Shown: positions 17,873-28,285 of the stretch, one piece after another
How the letters are laid out: every line of letters starts with the position of its first letter
How positions within the stretch are numbered: the first letter of the stretch is position 1
Source: Glycomyces arizonensis DSM 44726
GTDB lineage: Bacteria > Actinomycetota > Actinomycetes > Mycobacteriales > Micromonosporaceae
Reading direction: 5' to 3'
DNA length: 64,000 nt
Assembly: GCF_000482705.1 (NCBI RefSeq)
Contig: NZ_AXWO01000016.1
Location: 1-64,000, forward strand
Translations under genes and position numbers: made by a program
The notes under the pieces: model-generated
Told to the model about the DNA's origin: nothing
The model's database searches: none
The model's input: only the letters and a program-made list of their open reading frames with translations

Positions 17873-18250
17873 CTAATATCCGCCCGGCGTCTCGGACAGG
17901 TCGGACTTGAGGTCGTCGATGCACTTCTCGATGTCGCTGTGGCCCTCGTCCTCGCACGCGTCCTCGGCGGCGTTGTAGACCAGCACGTACATGAGGATGG
18001 CGACCGCCAGCGCCACCACGCCGAGGACGATGCCGGTGATCGACATGCCCTTGCCGGAATGGCGCCTGCCGCTGGCGACCAGGCCGATGATGCCGAAGAT
18101 GATCGCCAGCGCGGCGAGGAAGAACGAGACGATGTTGACGATCGGAATGAACGCCAGGACCAGGGCGATGATGCCGAGGACGAGAGCGGTGACCGCGAAG
18201 CCGTTGCTGCGCTTCTGCTCGTGCGCGGCGGGATCGGGCGTATAGGCCAT
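17873..18250 (-). CDS. DUF4190 domain membrane protein
   Basis: 125 aa. A soluble start (MAYTPDPAAHEQKRSNG) leads to hydrophobic stretches FAVTALVLGIIALVLAFIPIVNIVSFFLAALAIIFGIIGLV and GMSITGIVLGVVALAVAILMYVLVY, which is the DUF4190 pattern. A short polar tail with two Cys follows (ACEDEGHSDIEKC), probably outside the membrane. Function unknown; such proteins are abundant in Actinomycetota. Monocistronic, with its promoter in 18251-18342. Confidence 0.8.
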   Translation of the reverse strand: MAYTPDPAAHEQKRSNGFAVTALVLGIIALVLAFIPIVNIVSFFLAALAIIFGIIGLVASGRRHSGKGMSITGIVLGVVALAVAILMYVLVYNAAEDACEDEGHSDIEKCIDDLKSDLSETPGGY

Positions 18251-18342
18251 GATGACTCCTTGGCTCGTGATGGGAGCTGCTGGGTCGGACCCGCGTGAGT
18301 GTATGGCAACTTCACGGCCCCCGAGCCGTTTTCGAGGCGAAA

Positions 18343-19797
<1,455 letters not shown>

Positions 19798-19925
19798 CGC
19801 GTCGCCTCCGGCTGTTCGAGACCGCCTGCCGTGTCGATCCGCGGGGCCGTCAGCGACGTCCGCCGCGCGAATCCCGATCGTATCCCCGGGCGCGGCGCAC
19901 CGGCCGCTCCGCGCGGAAACCGGCC

Positions 19926-22691
19926 TCAGGTGCCGCCGAGGGCGTCGAGCTTCGCCCGGAGCCGCTCGGCCTCGGCGCCGGCCCCCGCCTCGGCGCTGCG
20001 CCGCTCGGCCAGCGTCCACGCCTCGCGCGCCGCGCCGGTGTCGCCCATGGCCTGGTGCGTGTCGCCGACCAGCTCGCGCACCCGCGTCGCCCACCGGGCC
20101 GCGCCCGAGGCGCCGAAGCCCTCCAGCGCCTCCCGGTAGTGCCCCAGCGCCGCGTCGTAGCGCCGCTCCAGGTGGGCGACGAGCCCCGACCCGGCGTGCG
20201 CGGCGGCCCCCTCACCGGCGCTCGTCCGCAGCTCCTCGAAGCAGCCGCGGGCCGCGTCCAACTCGCCGAGCGCCGCGCTGTGCCAGCCCGCCAGGTGCAC
20301 GGCCCGGTGCTCCCAGAACCGGTCCGCCGCGTCGCGGAAGCCCCGCCTCGCGACGCGGGCGTGCTCGACCGCCTCCCGGTCGCGCCCGGCGCCCCCGGCC
20401 CAGCGGGCGCGCGCGTATGCGGCGAAGCCCCGCGCCCACGGCCCGCCGTCCCGCTCGGCGAAGGCACCGGCCTGCTCCACGCGCTCGCGGGCGGCGCCGC
20501 TCTCGCCGAGTTCGAGGAGCGCGATCGCCAGGTAGCCGAGGGAGACGGCCCGCTCCAGCGCGTCGCCGCGCCGCTCGGCGGCCGCCAGCGCCGCGCCCTG
20601 GACTTCCAGCAGCTCGCGGCCGCGGTACCGGTCGGTCAACCGCTCGGCCAGGATCCAGCCGAGTTGCCAGACGCGGCGGTCGGTCCGGAAGCCCGCCTCG
20701 ACGCGCAGCAGCCCCCGCAGGACGGGCCGCTCGGCGTCGAACCACGCCTCGGCCGCCGCCGCGCCGTCGATCGGCTCGATGTGGACGCCGGGCGCGGGCG
20801 GGCCGAGGTCGAGCCGGTGCCCGCCCGCGGCGGGGAACCGGTCGGCCCGGTGCGCGGCGTACAGGTAGTGCTCGATCATGCGCAGCGCCGCGGCCCCCCG
20901 CTCCGCGTCGAGGACCTCGTCGGCGAAGCACTCGGCGGCGTAGTCGCGCAGCAGGCCGTGCATGGCGTAGCGCTCGCCGCCGAGCCGGTCGACCAGGTTG
21001 CCGTCCGCGAGCTCGGCCAGCGCGGCCCGCGCCTCGGCCGGTGCGGCGCCCATGAGGCTCGCCGCCGCGGCCGGGCTCATCTCGGGCCCGGGGTGGAGCC
21101 CGAACAGGCAGAACGCCAGCGCGTCCCGCTCGTCCAGCAGCTGATAGGAGCTGTCGAAGACGGCGCGCGGATCGGAGGCGACGTCGGTGGAGACCAGGGC
21201 GCCCAGGACGCCGCCCGCGAGCCGGTCGGCGAGGGCCCGCAGCGGCAGCCGCGGATCGGCGGCGGCCCAGGACCCGACGAGCGTGAGCGCCAGCGGCAGC
21301 CGCCCGCAGGCGGCGGCGATCGTGGCGACGGCGGCCCCGTCGGCACCGGCCCGCTCCGGGCCGATGCGCCTGGCCAGCAGCGCCTCGGACTCCGCTTCGG
21401 ACAGCACGCCGAGGTGGACGACCTCGGCGCCCTCGTTCGCGTCGAGGCCCACGAGCCGGTCCCGGCTGGTGACGATCGTGAAACTGCCCGAGGCGGTGGC
21501 CAGCAGCGGGCGGACGTGCGCGGCGTCGCGGGCGTTGTCGAGCACGATCAGCACCCGCCGCTGGGCGAGGATCGTGCGGTACAGCCCCGCCCGCTCGTCG
21601 AGCCCGGACGGCACCTCCCGCACGCCGAGAGCGGCGAGCGCCTCGCCGAGGACGTCCTCCGGGGCCGCGCGCGGCGCGGCCGGGTCGAAGCCGCGCAGGT
21701 TGAAGTACAGCTGCCCGTCGGGGAAGCGGTGGGCGACCCGGTGGGCCCAGCGGACGGCGAGCGCGGTCTTGCCGACGCCGCCCATGCCGGTGACGGCCGC
21801 CAGCCCGGCCTCGGCCCCCGCGTCCATGAGGAACCGGTCCAAGGCCCGGATCTCGGTCTCGCGGCCGGTGAAGCGCGGCGTGGTGCGCGGCAGCATCGCC
21901 GGGACCGGCGCGGCCCGAGCGGGCTCGGCGGACTCCGCGGAGGCGGCGTCGGGCGGCCGGTCGCGCAGGATCGCGGTGTGCAGCTCGACCAGTTCCCGGT
22001 TCGGATCGGCGCCGAGCGCGTCGGCGAGCCGCTCCTTCAACGCCGCGAAGACCTCCAGGGCCTCGGCGGTGCGTCCGCAGGCGTGCAGCGCCCGCATGAG
22101 CAGGCCGACCAGGCGCTGGCGGGTGTCGTTCGCGGCGAGGATCTGCCGCAGCTCCTGGATGGCGCCGAGGGCCCGGCCGGTCTCGATGTCGGCGTCGATG
22201 CGCTGCTCGAGCAGGACGAGCCGGTACTCGTCGAGGCGGCGGCCGATCGCCCCGGCGGCGCGCCCCGGCAGGTCGGCCAGGGCCGGGCCGCGCCACTCGG
22301 CGAGGGCCTCGCGCAGAACGGCGGCGGCCTCCTCGCCGCGGCCCTCCCGGCGCAGACGGCGCGCCTCGGACTCCTTCGCCTTGCAGCGCAGCGTGTCGAG
22401 CTCGGACTCGCCGACGCGGAAGCGGTAGGCGCGGCCGACGGTCTCGACGCGGCCGCGCTCGGCGCCGAGCTGGCGGCGCAGCACGCCGACGGTGTTCTGG
22501 ATCTGCGTCTCCGGGTCGAGCGGCAGGTCGTCGCCGTAGACGCCCACCACGAGCCCGCTGAGGGGCACCGCCCGGCCCGCCTCGTCGAGCAGCAGCGCCA
22601 GGACGGTGCTGACGTTGCCGCGGGGGATCGCGGCCGGGCGGCCGTCCACGAGGACCTCCAAAGGCCCGAGCAGGCGCACGTCGAGGGTCAT
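19926..22691 (-). CDS. AfsR/SARP-type STAND regulator (winged helix, BTAD, NB-ARC, TPR)
   Basis: 921 aa from the ATG at 22691 (MTLDVRLLGPLEVLVDG). Residues 1-95 are an OmpR-type winged helix, 95-245 a bacterial transcriptional activation domain (LYxx-like FRVGESELDTLRCKAKESEA...LLMRALHACGRTAEALEVFAALKERLADALGADP). The NB-ARC ATPase has P-loop GMGGVGKTALA (K308), ILIVLDNARDA and GRLPLALTLVG. TPR-like helices fill 680-920. An ATP-gated activator of secondary metabolism or development genes. It is one of two STAND proteins bracketing the type VII-like locus. Target unknown. Confidence 0.9.
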   Translation of the reverse strand: MTLDVRLLGPLEVLVDGRPAAIPRGNVSTVLALLLDEAGRAVPLSGLVVGVYGDDLPLDPETQIQNTVGVLRRQLGAERGRVETVGRAYRFRVGESELDTLRCKAKESEARRLRREGRGEEAAAVLREALAEWRGPALADLPGRAAGAIGRRLDEYRLVLLEQRIDADIETGRALGAIQELRQILAANDTRQRLVGLLMRALHACGRTAEALEVFAALKERLADALGADPNRELVELHTAILRDRPPDAASAESAEPARAAPVPAMLPRTTPRFTGRETEIRALDRFLMDAGAEAGLAAVTGMGGVGKTALAVRWAHRVAHRFPDGQLYFNLRGFDPAAPRAAPEDVLGEALAALGVREVPSGLDERAGLYRTILAQRRVLIVLDNARDAAHVRPLLATASGSFTIVTSRDRLVGLDANEGAEVVHLGVLSEAESEALLARRIGPERAGADGAAVATIAAACGRLPLALTLVGSWAAADPRLPLRALADRLAGGVLGALVSTDVASDPRAVFDSSYQLLDERDALAFCLFGLHPGPEMSPAAAASLMGAAPAEARAALAELADGNLVDRLGGERYAMHGLLRDYAAECFADEVLDAERGAAALRMIEHYLYAAHRADRFPAAGGHRLDLGPPAPGVHIEPIDGAAAAEAWFDAERPVLRGLLRVEAGFRTDRRVWQLGWILAERLTDRYRGRELLEVQGAALAAAERRGDALERAVSLGYLAIALLELGESGAARERVEQAGAFAERDGGPWARGFAAYARARWAGGAGRDREAVEHARVARRGFRDAADRFWEHRAVHLAGWHSAALGELDAARGCFEELRTSAGEGAAAHAGSGLVAHLERRYDAALGHYREALEGFGASGAARWATRVRELVGDTHQAMGDTGAAREAWTLAERRSAEAGAGAEAERLRAKLDALGGT

Positions 22692-22854
22692 TGGCGTCGT
22701 CGCTTTCAGCACCACGGGAAATGGGGGGATTCCCTTCATTCTCCCACAGCGGCACGGGCTCGGCGTCTCGCGAGGCATGACGATCCGATGACCGATCCGT
22801 GAGGCGCCGGGCGACGATGCCCGAACGTCTCGCCGAACAAGGGAGGAGCCCACG

Positions 22855-23529
22855 ATGGACCGAATCGCCATCCCCGAGGACTATGAGGACCGCCTCGCGG
22901 CGGCGCGCGCCGCGGCCGCCCGGATGCCGGACGGACCCGAGCGCCAGAGCGCCGAGCTGGCTCTGGCGCAGGCGCCGACCCGCGAGCAGTTCGCGCGGGC
23001 CGAGCGGGCGGCCTCGCGTGCCGCCGAGCTCGCCGCGCGGCTGACGGCCGCCGGATTCGACGGCACCGACACCGGTCGGGTGGTGTGGCTGCGGCTGGAC
23101 TACACCGGACGGCTGGGGTCGCTGGCGTTCAGCCCGACGGTCGACCGGCTGAGCAACCGGGCCGTGGGCGGCGCGGTCGAGACGGCCTGGGGCGCGGCCG
23201 AAGCGGCCCGCGCCGAGCACGTCATGCGCGTCGAGCGCTCCGGCGCGGACCTGCTCTCGCGGTGCGTGCCCGACCCGCGCTCGGCGGACCTGCGGGAGTG
23301 GGTCGCGCGCTCGCCCGAGCGGTTCTCCAGCGACGCCTGCGACGACGACCTGTGCGAGGCCGAGGTGACGCTGGCGGGGAGACTGACCGCGTTCCGGTTC
23401 CTCGTCCCCAACGCCACCGTGGACATCGAGTACGAGCGGCTCGCCGCGGAGGCCTCAGGGGCGATCGGGCGGGCGCAGCGGCGCGCGGCCGAGCGCCTGG
23501 CCGCGCTCTGCGCCGCCGTGCCGCGGTAG
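22855..23529 (+). CDS. YbaB/EbfC-like DNA-binding fold protein
   Basis: 224 aa. Residues 1-65 are an Ala/Arg-rich helical coiled-coil-like stretch (RAERAASRAAELAARLTAAGF). Residues 72-125 resemble the YbaB/EbfC fold (TGRVVWLRLDYTGRLGSLAFSPTVDRLSNRAVGGAVETAWGAAEAARAEHV). The remainder is unrecognised, with Cys pairs DACDDDLC. YbaB-like proteins often sit in actinobacterial ESX/WXG loci, which fits the neighbours here. AAGGGAGG precedes the ATG. It converges on the acidic WXG-like gene, with a hairpin between. Confidence 0.65.
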   Translation: MDRIAIPEDYEDRLAAARAAAARMPDGPERQSAELALAQAPTREQFARAERAASRAAELAARLTAAGFDGTDTGRVVWLRLDYTGRLGSLAFSPTVDRLSNRAVGGAVETAWGAAEAARAEHVMRVERSGADLLSRCVPDPRSADLREWVARSPERFSSDACDDDLCEAEVTLAGRLTAFRFLVPNATVDIEYERLAAEASGAIGRAQRRAAERLAALCAAVPR

Positions 23530-23584
23530 CGGCCCGGACGCGCGCAGGGACCGGCAAGCGCCTGGTCGCCGCAGGCAAGCCGAA

Positions 23585-23610
23585 GCCCGCCGCCTGCGCG
23601 GGCGGCGGGC
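23585..23610. terminator. Bidirectional hairpin between convergent genes
   Basis: GCCCGCCGCC, 6-nt loop, GGCGGCGGGC followed by CGTTT. It separates the YbaB-like gene from the convergent WXG-like gene. Confidence 0.6.
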
Positions 23611-23625
23611 CGTTTCGGTTCCCTT

Positions 23626-25038
23626 TCAGGTCCGGTCGGGGCCGGGCGGGTCGAAGCCGGGAAGGGTGAACGGGGGCAGCTCGTCCACCGGCGGCGCCGG
23701 AGCCGCGGACGCCTCGTCCCGAGGCGGCCGGTAGTCGGCGTACGGGCTGTCCTCGTCGGTGCCGATGCCCCAGACGTCCTCCTCCGGGTCCTCCACCAGG
23801 AACGACTCGCGCTCGTACTCGTCGTCGGGGTTCACCGCGCCGCGCGAGCCGGGGGCGCCCACCATGCCGCCGGGCCCCGGCCTGCCTCCCGGGCCGGTCG
23901 GCGTCGTGGGCGAGGCGCTTCCGGACGGGGTGCCGATGAGGCCGCCGACCCCCGCACCGGCGCCGCCACCGGTGCCGGAGGGAACGTCGGCCGACAGGGG
24001 ACCGCCGCCGCCTCCGATCCCGCCACCGAGGCCGCCGCCACCGGCCAGGCCGCCCGAGAGCTCCTCGTCGCCGGTGAGTTCGGAGGGGTCCCAAGAGCTG
24101 TCGTAGTCGGGAATGTCGGGAGTGGTCAGACCGGACGGGTCCGCCTCGTAGGCGGGCGGGCTCGGCGGCACCGAGTTCGGGAACTCGGGGGTCTCCAGTT
24201 CGGGCCGCTCTTCCTCAGGGCGCTCCTCCTCGGGCCGCTCCTCCTCGGGCTCCGAGTCCTCGGGAGACCGGTCCTCGGGCCGCTCATCTGTGCCCCGCTC
24301 GTCCCTGTCCTCCTCGTCTCTCTCCCGCTCGTCTTCCTCCCGGTCCTCGTCCTCGTCGTCCTTCTCCTCTTTGTCGTCGTTCTCGTCGTCGGACCCGCCG
24401 GTGTCCCGTCCTCTCCCGCGGTTCGGCTCGGACTCGTCCTCGCCCGGCCGCTCCTCCTCGCCCACCACCGGCGGGCAGATGGTGGCGCCGGGCCCGCCCT
24501 TGTCCTCCAGCGGCTGGAGCCGCTCGGCCGACATGGCCAGGGACGCCCCGGTCACGGTGTCGGTCGCCGTGAGCGCGACCAGGCCCATCTGCAGCCGCAC
24601 CGTCCCCTCGTCCGCGCGGGCCTGGAACAGCGCCTGGAGCATGGGCCCGAACGACCCCGCCGCGGCGATCGCCGCCCAGTGGACGGGTCCCAGCTCCACC
24701 CGCGGCTCGGAGTGCACCACGAACCCGGCGCCGCGATAGGCGGCGTCGGTCGCCTTCAGCCGCTCCACTTGGGAGACCATCTGGGAGCCCCCCGACTGGA
24801 GGGACTCGGCGGCCTCGCCCGCCCGCAGGACCACGTCGCCCACATGGGTGTTGACGACGGCGACGTCCTCGTTGAACGCGGCGTTCGCCCGGTCCTGCCA
24901 GCCGGAGTTGATATCGGCGACCCTGCTGTTGTAATCCGTCTGGTGCTCGGTCAGGTCGGTCCCCGCCGCGCTCATCGCCGAGGCGTAGTCGACGAACGCG
25001 GCCGGATCGGAGGCCAGCGCCTCTTCGTACGTGGGCAT
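23626..25038 (-). CDS. WXG100/PPE-like protein with acidic and Gly-rich C-terminal half (putative type VII secretion substrate)
   Basis: 470 aa. Residues 1-110 are helical and WXG-like (VDYASAMSAAGTDLTEHQTDYNSRVADINSGWQDRANAAFNEDVAVVNTHVGDVVLRAGE; the SGWQDRA turn resembles WxG). Residues 195-290 are extremely Asp/Glu/Arg-rich, including repeated PEEER units. Residues 335-365 carry SGGLAGGGGLGGG. The end has a DVWGIG motif. The Gly-rich block and the terminal motif recur in the divergent protein at 25550. It lies 9 nt after the 107-aa gene, so the two form an operon. Export is inferred, not shown. Confidence 0.7.
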   Translation of the reverse strand: MPTYEEALASDPAAFVDYASAMSAAGTDLTEHQTDYNSRVADINSGWQDRANAAFNEDVAVVNTHVGDVVLRAGEAAESLQSGGSQMVSQVERLKATDAAYRGAGFVVHSEPRVELGPVHWAAIAAAGSFGPMLQALFQARADEGTVRLQMGLVALTATDTVTGASLAMSAERLQPLEDKGGPGATICPPVVGEEERPGEDESEPNRGRGRDTGGSDDENDDKEEKDDEDEDREEDERERDEEDRDERGTDERPEDRSPEDSEPEEERPEEERPEEERPELETPEFPNSVPPSPPAYEADPSGLTTPDIPDYDSSWDPSELTGDEELSGGLAGGGGLGGGIGGGGGPLSADVPSGTGGGAGAGVGGLIGTPSGSASPTTPTGPGGRPGPGGMVGAPGSRGAVNPDDEYERESFLVEDPEEDVWGIGTDEDSPYADYRPPRDEASAAPAPPVDELPPFTLPGFDPPGPDRT

Positions 25039-25047
25039 GGGAACCTC

Positions 25048-25371
25048 CTAGTCCCGCCGCCTGCGCGGCAGCTCGCGTCCGATGTCCCTGAACCGCCCGC
25101 CCGCCTCGCGGTCGCAGCCGTCCATGTCGTCGGCGCTCCCGGAGACCTGCTCTCCCTGCCAGGCGACGCGCCGCTCCAGGCCCTCGGTGACCGCGCTCAG
25201 CGCGGACTGCCAGTCGACGCCCACGGCGCCGGTGAAGAAGCCGCCGTTGCTCGAAGCGGCGTTCTCGGCGGGCGCCTGTACCCGCTCGGAGGCCCGGCGG
25301 GCCTCCGGCGCGATCGTCCGCAGGCCGCCACCGCCGCCCCGCACCCGCTCCACTTCCATGTACACGTCCAC
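25048..25371 (-). CDS. Small WXG100-like protein
   Basis: 107 aa, about the size of an Esx protein. Two helical stretches (LRTIAPEARRASERVQAPAENAASS and WQSALSAVTEGLERRVAWQGEQVSGSADDMDGCDREAGGRFRDIGREL) are joined by GGFFTGAVGVDW. The layout, one long helix then a Trp-containing turn then a helix, resembles ESX-secretion-associated partners. It is the first gene of the minus-strand pair, 9 nt before the larger acidic protein, with which it may form a heterodimer. Family not certain. Confidence 0.62.
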   Translation of the reverse strand: MDVYMEVERVRGGGGGLRTIAPEARRASERVQAPAENAASSNGGFFTGAVGVDWQSALSAVTEGLERRVAWQGEQVSGSADDMDGCDREAGGRFRDIGRELPRRRRD

Positions 25372-25549
25372 GCTGTCCTCCTCCGACGCGTCGGCGCCGC
25401 GGGCGGGCGCCCGGCGGCCTCCACTGCAATGTGCCTCCGTCCATCACGGACGTGTCCCGACGCGGGCAGTGCGAAGTCATGACGATGTCGTGACGGCCCG
25501 GTCTTCCATTGGCCTGCCACCGAGAGCGAGACCAGGGAGGTGCACCGGC
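25372..25549. promoter_or_regulatory. Divergent promoter region of the type VII-like locus
   Basis: It contains GTCATGAC-GAT-GTCGTGAC near 25476-25494 (one mismatch from a perfect inverted repeat) and CGTCC-ATCAC-GGACG near 25438-25452. Either may be an operator shared by the two transcription units. Confidence 0.4.
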
Positions 25550-27268
25550 ATGACCGACGACGGCCTGATCGACGGGTCGGCCCCGAGCGACGCGAGCGGC
25601 GACCACGCGGTCCTCTACGAGGCCGATACGCCGACGTACGACGACACCGCGCTCGTCTACGGCGACGGCGTCGTCGACTACAGCGCCATTGACTACAGCG
25701 CCATTGACAGCAGTGCCGTTGACGACACCGCCATCGACTACGGCGGCACGCCCTACACCGAGATGACGACCGCGGACCCCAGCTCCGCGATCGCCTTCGG
25801 CGACACGTCCGGCCTCGAATCCGGGAGCACCGAGCGCGCCGGATGCACCGCGGGCCTGTGCCCGCACCCGGTCGCCCACCCCGCCGAGACCGACTGGGAG
25901 CAGCTGGTCTCGGCCGTCCCGGTCGAAGGCCAGCTCGGCCGGTTCAAGCCCCGCTGCGAAGGAATGTCGTATCCGACCGACGACGACTTCCGCGCCGCGA
26001 TCAGCGCCGTGCGCCCGCTCGAACCCGACGCGTTCTCGCTCCAGCGCCTGCGCACCGGATGGAACGAGGAGGTCGCCGCCGTCATCGCCGACTGGCCCCG
26101 CCTGCTCAAGACCAAGCTCACCGCCCTGTCGGCCGAGTGGGCCGGGGCGGACTTCGACGCGTTCACCGACCAGATCGACCAGACCCGCGCGCTCGTCCAG
26201 GGCATCCTCGACGACATCGACGACGCCGAGAGCGAGCTCGAGAACCGCGAAGCGGCGATCTACACGCTCCAAGGCGGCGACTCCGGCGAGATCCCCTACC
26301 CCGCGCCGCTGGTCGGCGCCGACGGCGAGTGGACGAACCTGGTCGCCGTCCACGTCAGGCCCGCGTGGTGGCACGGCGACTGCATCACGATGACCTGCGA
26401 GGAGGCCGAGCGGGCGCTCGAACTCGGCGGCGCCGACCCGAAGCTCGCCACCGACGTCAGGGCCTTCATCGAGCAGCGGACCGGCGGGCCGCTCACGGCC
26501 GAGTCGGCCGTCTCCGAGGTGCGCGTGCTGGCAGGGGAGGAGGCCAGGACGTCCTTCGAGGCCCGCATCACGGCCGAGCTCGCCGGATACGCCGAGCGGC
26601 AGGCCGCGATCGACGAGGCGATCGGGGAGAAGCGCGCGGGCCAGAGCGAGGAGCTGGCGTCGATGGCGACCGCGGGGGAGGACCTGCCGTACCCGGCGAG
26701 CGCCGACACTGCCTATATGGACACCGCCGCTCCGGTGATGGAGCAGCCCGCCGCGCCGGTCGCTCCGCAGGCGACCCAGGACCCCACCCCCGTTCCGCCC
26801 GGCGGCGACGGCTCGGTCAAGACCGCGACGGCCGCCGAGCCCGAGCCCGAGGCGGATGCGTGGGAGACGGCCCCCGAAGACGGGGAGGTCTCCGGCGGCC
26901 TCGCCGGCGGCGGCGGATTCGGACTCGGCGGAGGCGGTGGCGGCATCGGCGGCGCCGCGAGCGTGGCGACCCCAGCGGCGATCGGAACCGCGACAGGCGG
27001 CGCTTACGGTTTCGGCGGCGCCACCGGAGGCAGGTTCGCCGCGCCGACCGCCCCGGGCGCCGTGCCGTCCGGCGGCGCAGGCCCGGGAGGCGGCGCGGGC
27101 GGCCCCAGGACCGCGGTCGTCGGCGGCTCGCGGCAGCAGGAGGCCGACGACCGCAAGCGCCGGACCGAATCCAACGAGGACGAGGACCCCGAAGAGGAGG
27201 ACCTCGCCTTCCGGGAGACCGAGAACGTCTGGGGCTATGTCAGGCCCGGCGACGACCCGTACATCTAG
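25550..27268 (+). CDS. Large WXG/PPE-like protein with repeat N-terminus and Gly-rich tail
   Basis: 572 aa from the ATG at 25550, after AGGGAGGTG. Residues 43-62 are four pentapeptide repeats (DYSAI, DYSAI, DSSAV, DDTAI). Residues 150-260 are a WXG100-like helical hairpin (LQRLRTGWNEEVAAVIADWPRLLKTKLTALSAEWAGADFDAFTDQIDQ). Residues 440-540 are Pro/Gly-rich with SGGLAGGGGFGLGGG. The end, EEEDLAFRETENVWGYV, mirrors the minus-strand paralogue. The Asp/Ser/Thr-rich N-terminus is odd for an ESX substrate. A 158-aa partner follows after 14 nt. Confidence 0.7.
   Translation: MTDDGLIDGSAPSDASGDHAVLYEADTPTYDDTALVYGDGVVDYSAIDYSAIDSSAVDDTAIDYGGTPYTEMTTADPSSAIAFGDTSGLESGSTERAGCTAGLCPHPVAHPAETDWEQLVSAVPVEGQLGRFKPRCEGMSYPTDDDFRAAISAVRPLEPDAFSLQRLRTGWNEEVAAVIADWPRLLKTKLTALSAEWAGADFDAFTDQIDQTRALVQGILDDIDDAESELENREAAIYTLQGGDSGEIPYPAPLVGADGEWTNLVAVHVRPAWWHGDCITMTCEEAERALELGGADPKLATDVRAFIEQRTGGPLTAESAVSEVRVLAGEEARTSFEARITAELAGYAERQAAIDEAIGEKRAGQSEELASMATAGEDLPYPASADTAYMDTAAPVMEQPAAPVAPQATQDPTPVPPGGDGSVKTATAAEPEPEADAWETAPEDGEVSGGLAGGGGFGLGGGGGGIGGAASVATPAAIGTATGGAYGFGGATGGRFAAPTAPGAVPSGGAGPGGGAGGPRTAVVGGSRQQEADDRKRRTESNEDEDPEEEDLAFRETENVWGYVRPGDDPYI
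25676..25735 (+). repeat. 15-bp tandem repeat encoding DYSAI-type pentapeptides
   Basis: Four consecutive 15-bp units inside the 25550 gene. The first two are identical and the last two diverged. Confidence 0.75.
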
Positions 27269-27282
27269 CGAGGAGGTGCGCG

Positions 27283-27759
27283 ATGGCGCAGCAGCGGCAG
27301 TTCGACCCCGAGGCGATCGAGGAGTACCGGCTCTTCCTGGACGAACTCATCGACGCGCTCGAGAACCGGGTGCTCCCGGTGCTGAGCACCGGCACGCTGA
27401 GCCGGGCGCCGGCGTTCGGGACCGCGCCCGGCGCGGCCGAGAACGCCGCCGCGCGGTACCTGGAGTTCCACGCCGCCACGTGGCGGAACCTCCAGTACCT
27501 GCGCGGGACGCTGCACGGCCTGGAAGCTTCGCTGGCCGCGACCGCGGCCGGCGGGGACGCCGCCGAGGAGGAATCGGCCGTGCTCTTCACGGGCGCCGGG
27601 GCCGACCTCGACGGCACCATTGAGAACAGCACGGCGGCGGATGGCACCCTCTGGGGCACTGTGGACAGCGGCACCGCCGAGAGCGGCTATGCTGAGGGCA
27701 CTGTCATCGGTGACGCCGTCGACGGCGGCTCCGGGGACGCCACCGTGCTGGACTCATAG
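27283..27759 (+). CDS. Small helical partner protein (ESX-associated, hypothetical)
   Basis: 158 aa, ATG at 27283 with an AGGAGGT site 6 nt upstream. Residues 1-95 are helical (FDPEAIEEYRLFLDELIDALENRVLPVLSTGTLSRAPAFGTAPGAAENAAARYLEFHAATWRNLQYLRGTLHGLEASL), like the secreted or PE-like partners of WXG proteins. The last 60 residues are acidic and Gly/Thr/Ser-rich (DGTLWGTVDSGTAESGY), similar in style to the N-terminus of the preceding gene. It is cotranscribed with that gene. No named family recognised. Confidence 0.65.
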   Translation: MAQQRQFDPEAIEEYRLFLDELIDALENRVLPVLSTGTLSRAPAFGTAPGAAENAAARYLEFHAATWRNLQYLRGTLHGLEASLAATAAGGDAAEEESAVLFTGAGADLDGTIENSTAADGTLWGTVDSGTAESGYAEGTVIGDAVDGGSGDATVLDS

Positions 27760-27797
27760 CGGTCGCCCGGCCCCGAACCAGCGGGACCGGGCGACCG
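27760..27797. terminator. Bidirectional terminator hairpin
   Basis: CGGTCGCCCGG and CCGGGCGACCG form 11-bp arms around a 16-nt loop between two convergent genes. The stem begins one base after the stop codon of the plus-strand gene. Confidence 0.7.
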
Positions 27798-27805
27798 TTC
27801 AGGCG

Positions 27806-28285
27806 CTAGTCGCCCTCGTAGGCCTCCTTGAGGCCCTGGACCTCGATCTTCTTCATCTTGTACATGGCCTGTGTGGCGCGCATGGCGCCCTCCTTGTCGG
27901 GGCCGCCGAGATAGCGCTCGGCCTCGGTGGGCCAGACCTGCCAGTTGACGCCCCACTTGTCGGCGATCCAGCCGCACTCGATCTCCCTGCCGCCGCCTGA
28001 GAGCATCGCCTCCCAGATGCGGTCGACCTCGGCCTGGTCGTCGCAGTTGATCTGCAGCGACATCGCGTGGTCGTGCTTGGCCGAGTCGTCGCCGTTGATG
28101 GCGGTGAACGACTGCCCCGCGAGCTCGAAGTTCACGATCATGGCCTTGCCGGCCGTGCCGTGCGGATCCCCCTCCATGTAGGGGACGGTGCCGGTGACCT
28201 CGGCGTCCGAGAAGAGGGAGAGGTAGAACTCGACGGCCTCTTCACCGTCGCCGCTGTACCAGATGTTGGTGACGATCTTCTGCAT
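27806..28285 (-). CDS. VOC-fold (PhnB-like / 3-demethylubiquinone methyltransferase-like) protein
   Basis: 159 aa. IVTNIWYSGDGEEAVEFYLSLFSDAEVTGTVPY, then GKAMIVNFELAGQSFTAINGDD, AMSLQINCDDQAEVDRIWEAMLSGGGREIECGWIADKWGVNWQVWP is the glyoxalase-related PhnB/YjdN pattern. Members are metal-site beta-alpha-beta-beta-beta proteins, often annotated as methyltransferases without evidence. ATG at 28285 after an AAGGA site. Monocistronic and unrelated to its secretion-like neighbours. Function unassigned. Confidence 0.85.
   Translation of the reverse strand: MQKIVTNIWYSGDGEEAVEFYLSLFSDAEVTGTVPYMEGDPHGTAGKAMIVNFELAGQSFTAINGDDSAKHDHAMSLQINCDDQAEVDRIWEAMLSGGGREIECGWIADKWGVNWQVWPTEAERYLGGPDKEGAMRATQAMYKMKKIEVQGLKEAYEGD

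Noticed and set aside
20212-23220. A 1,002-codon minus-strand frame
   Set aside because: It is the +1 shadow of the SARP/NB-ARC gene; composition is Arg/Gly/Pro-rich without motifs.
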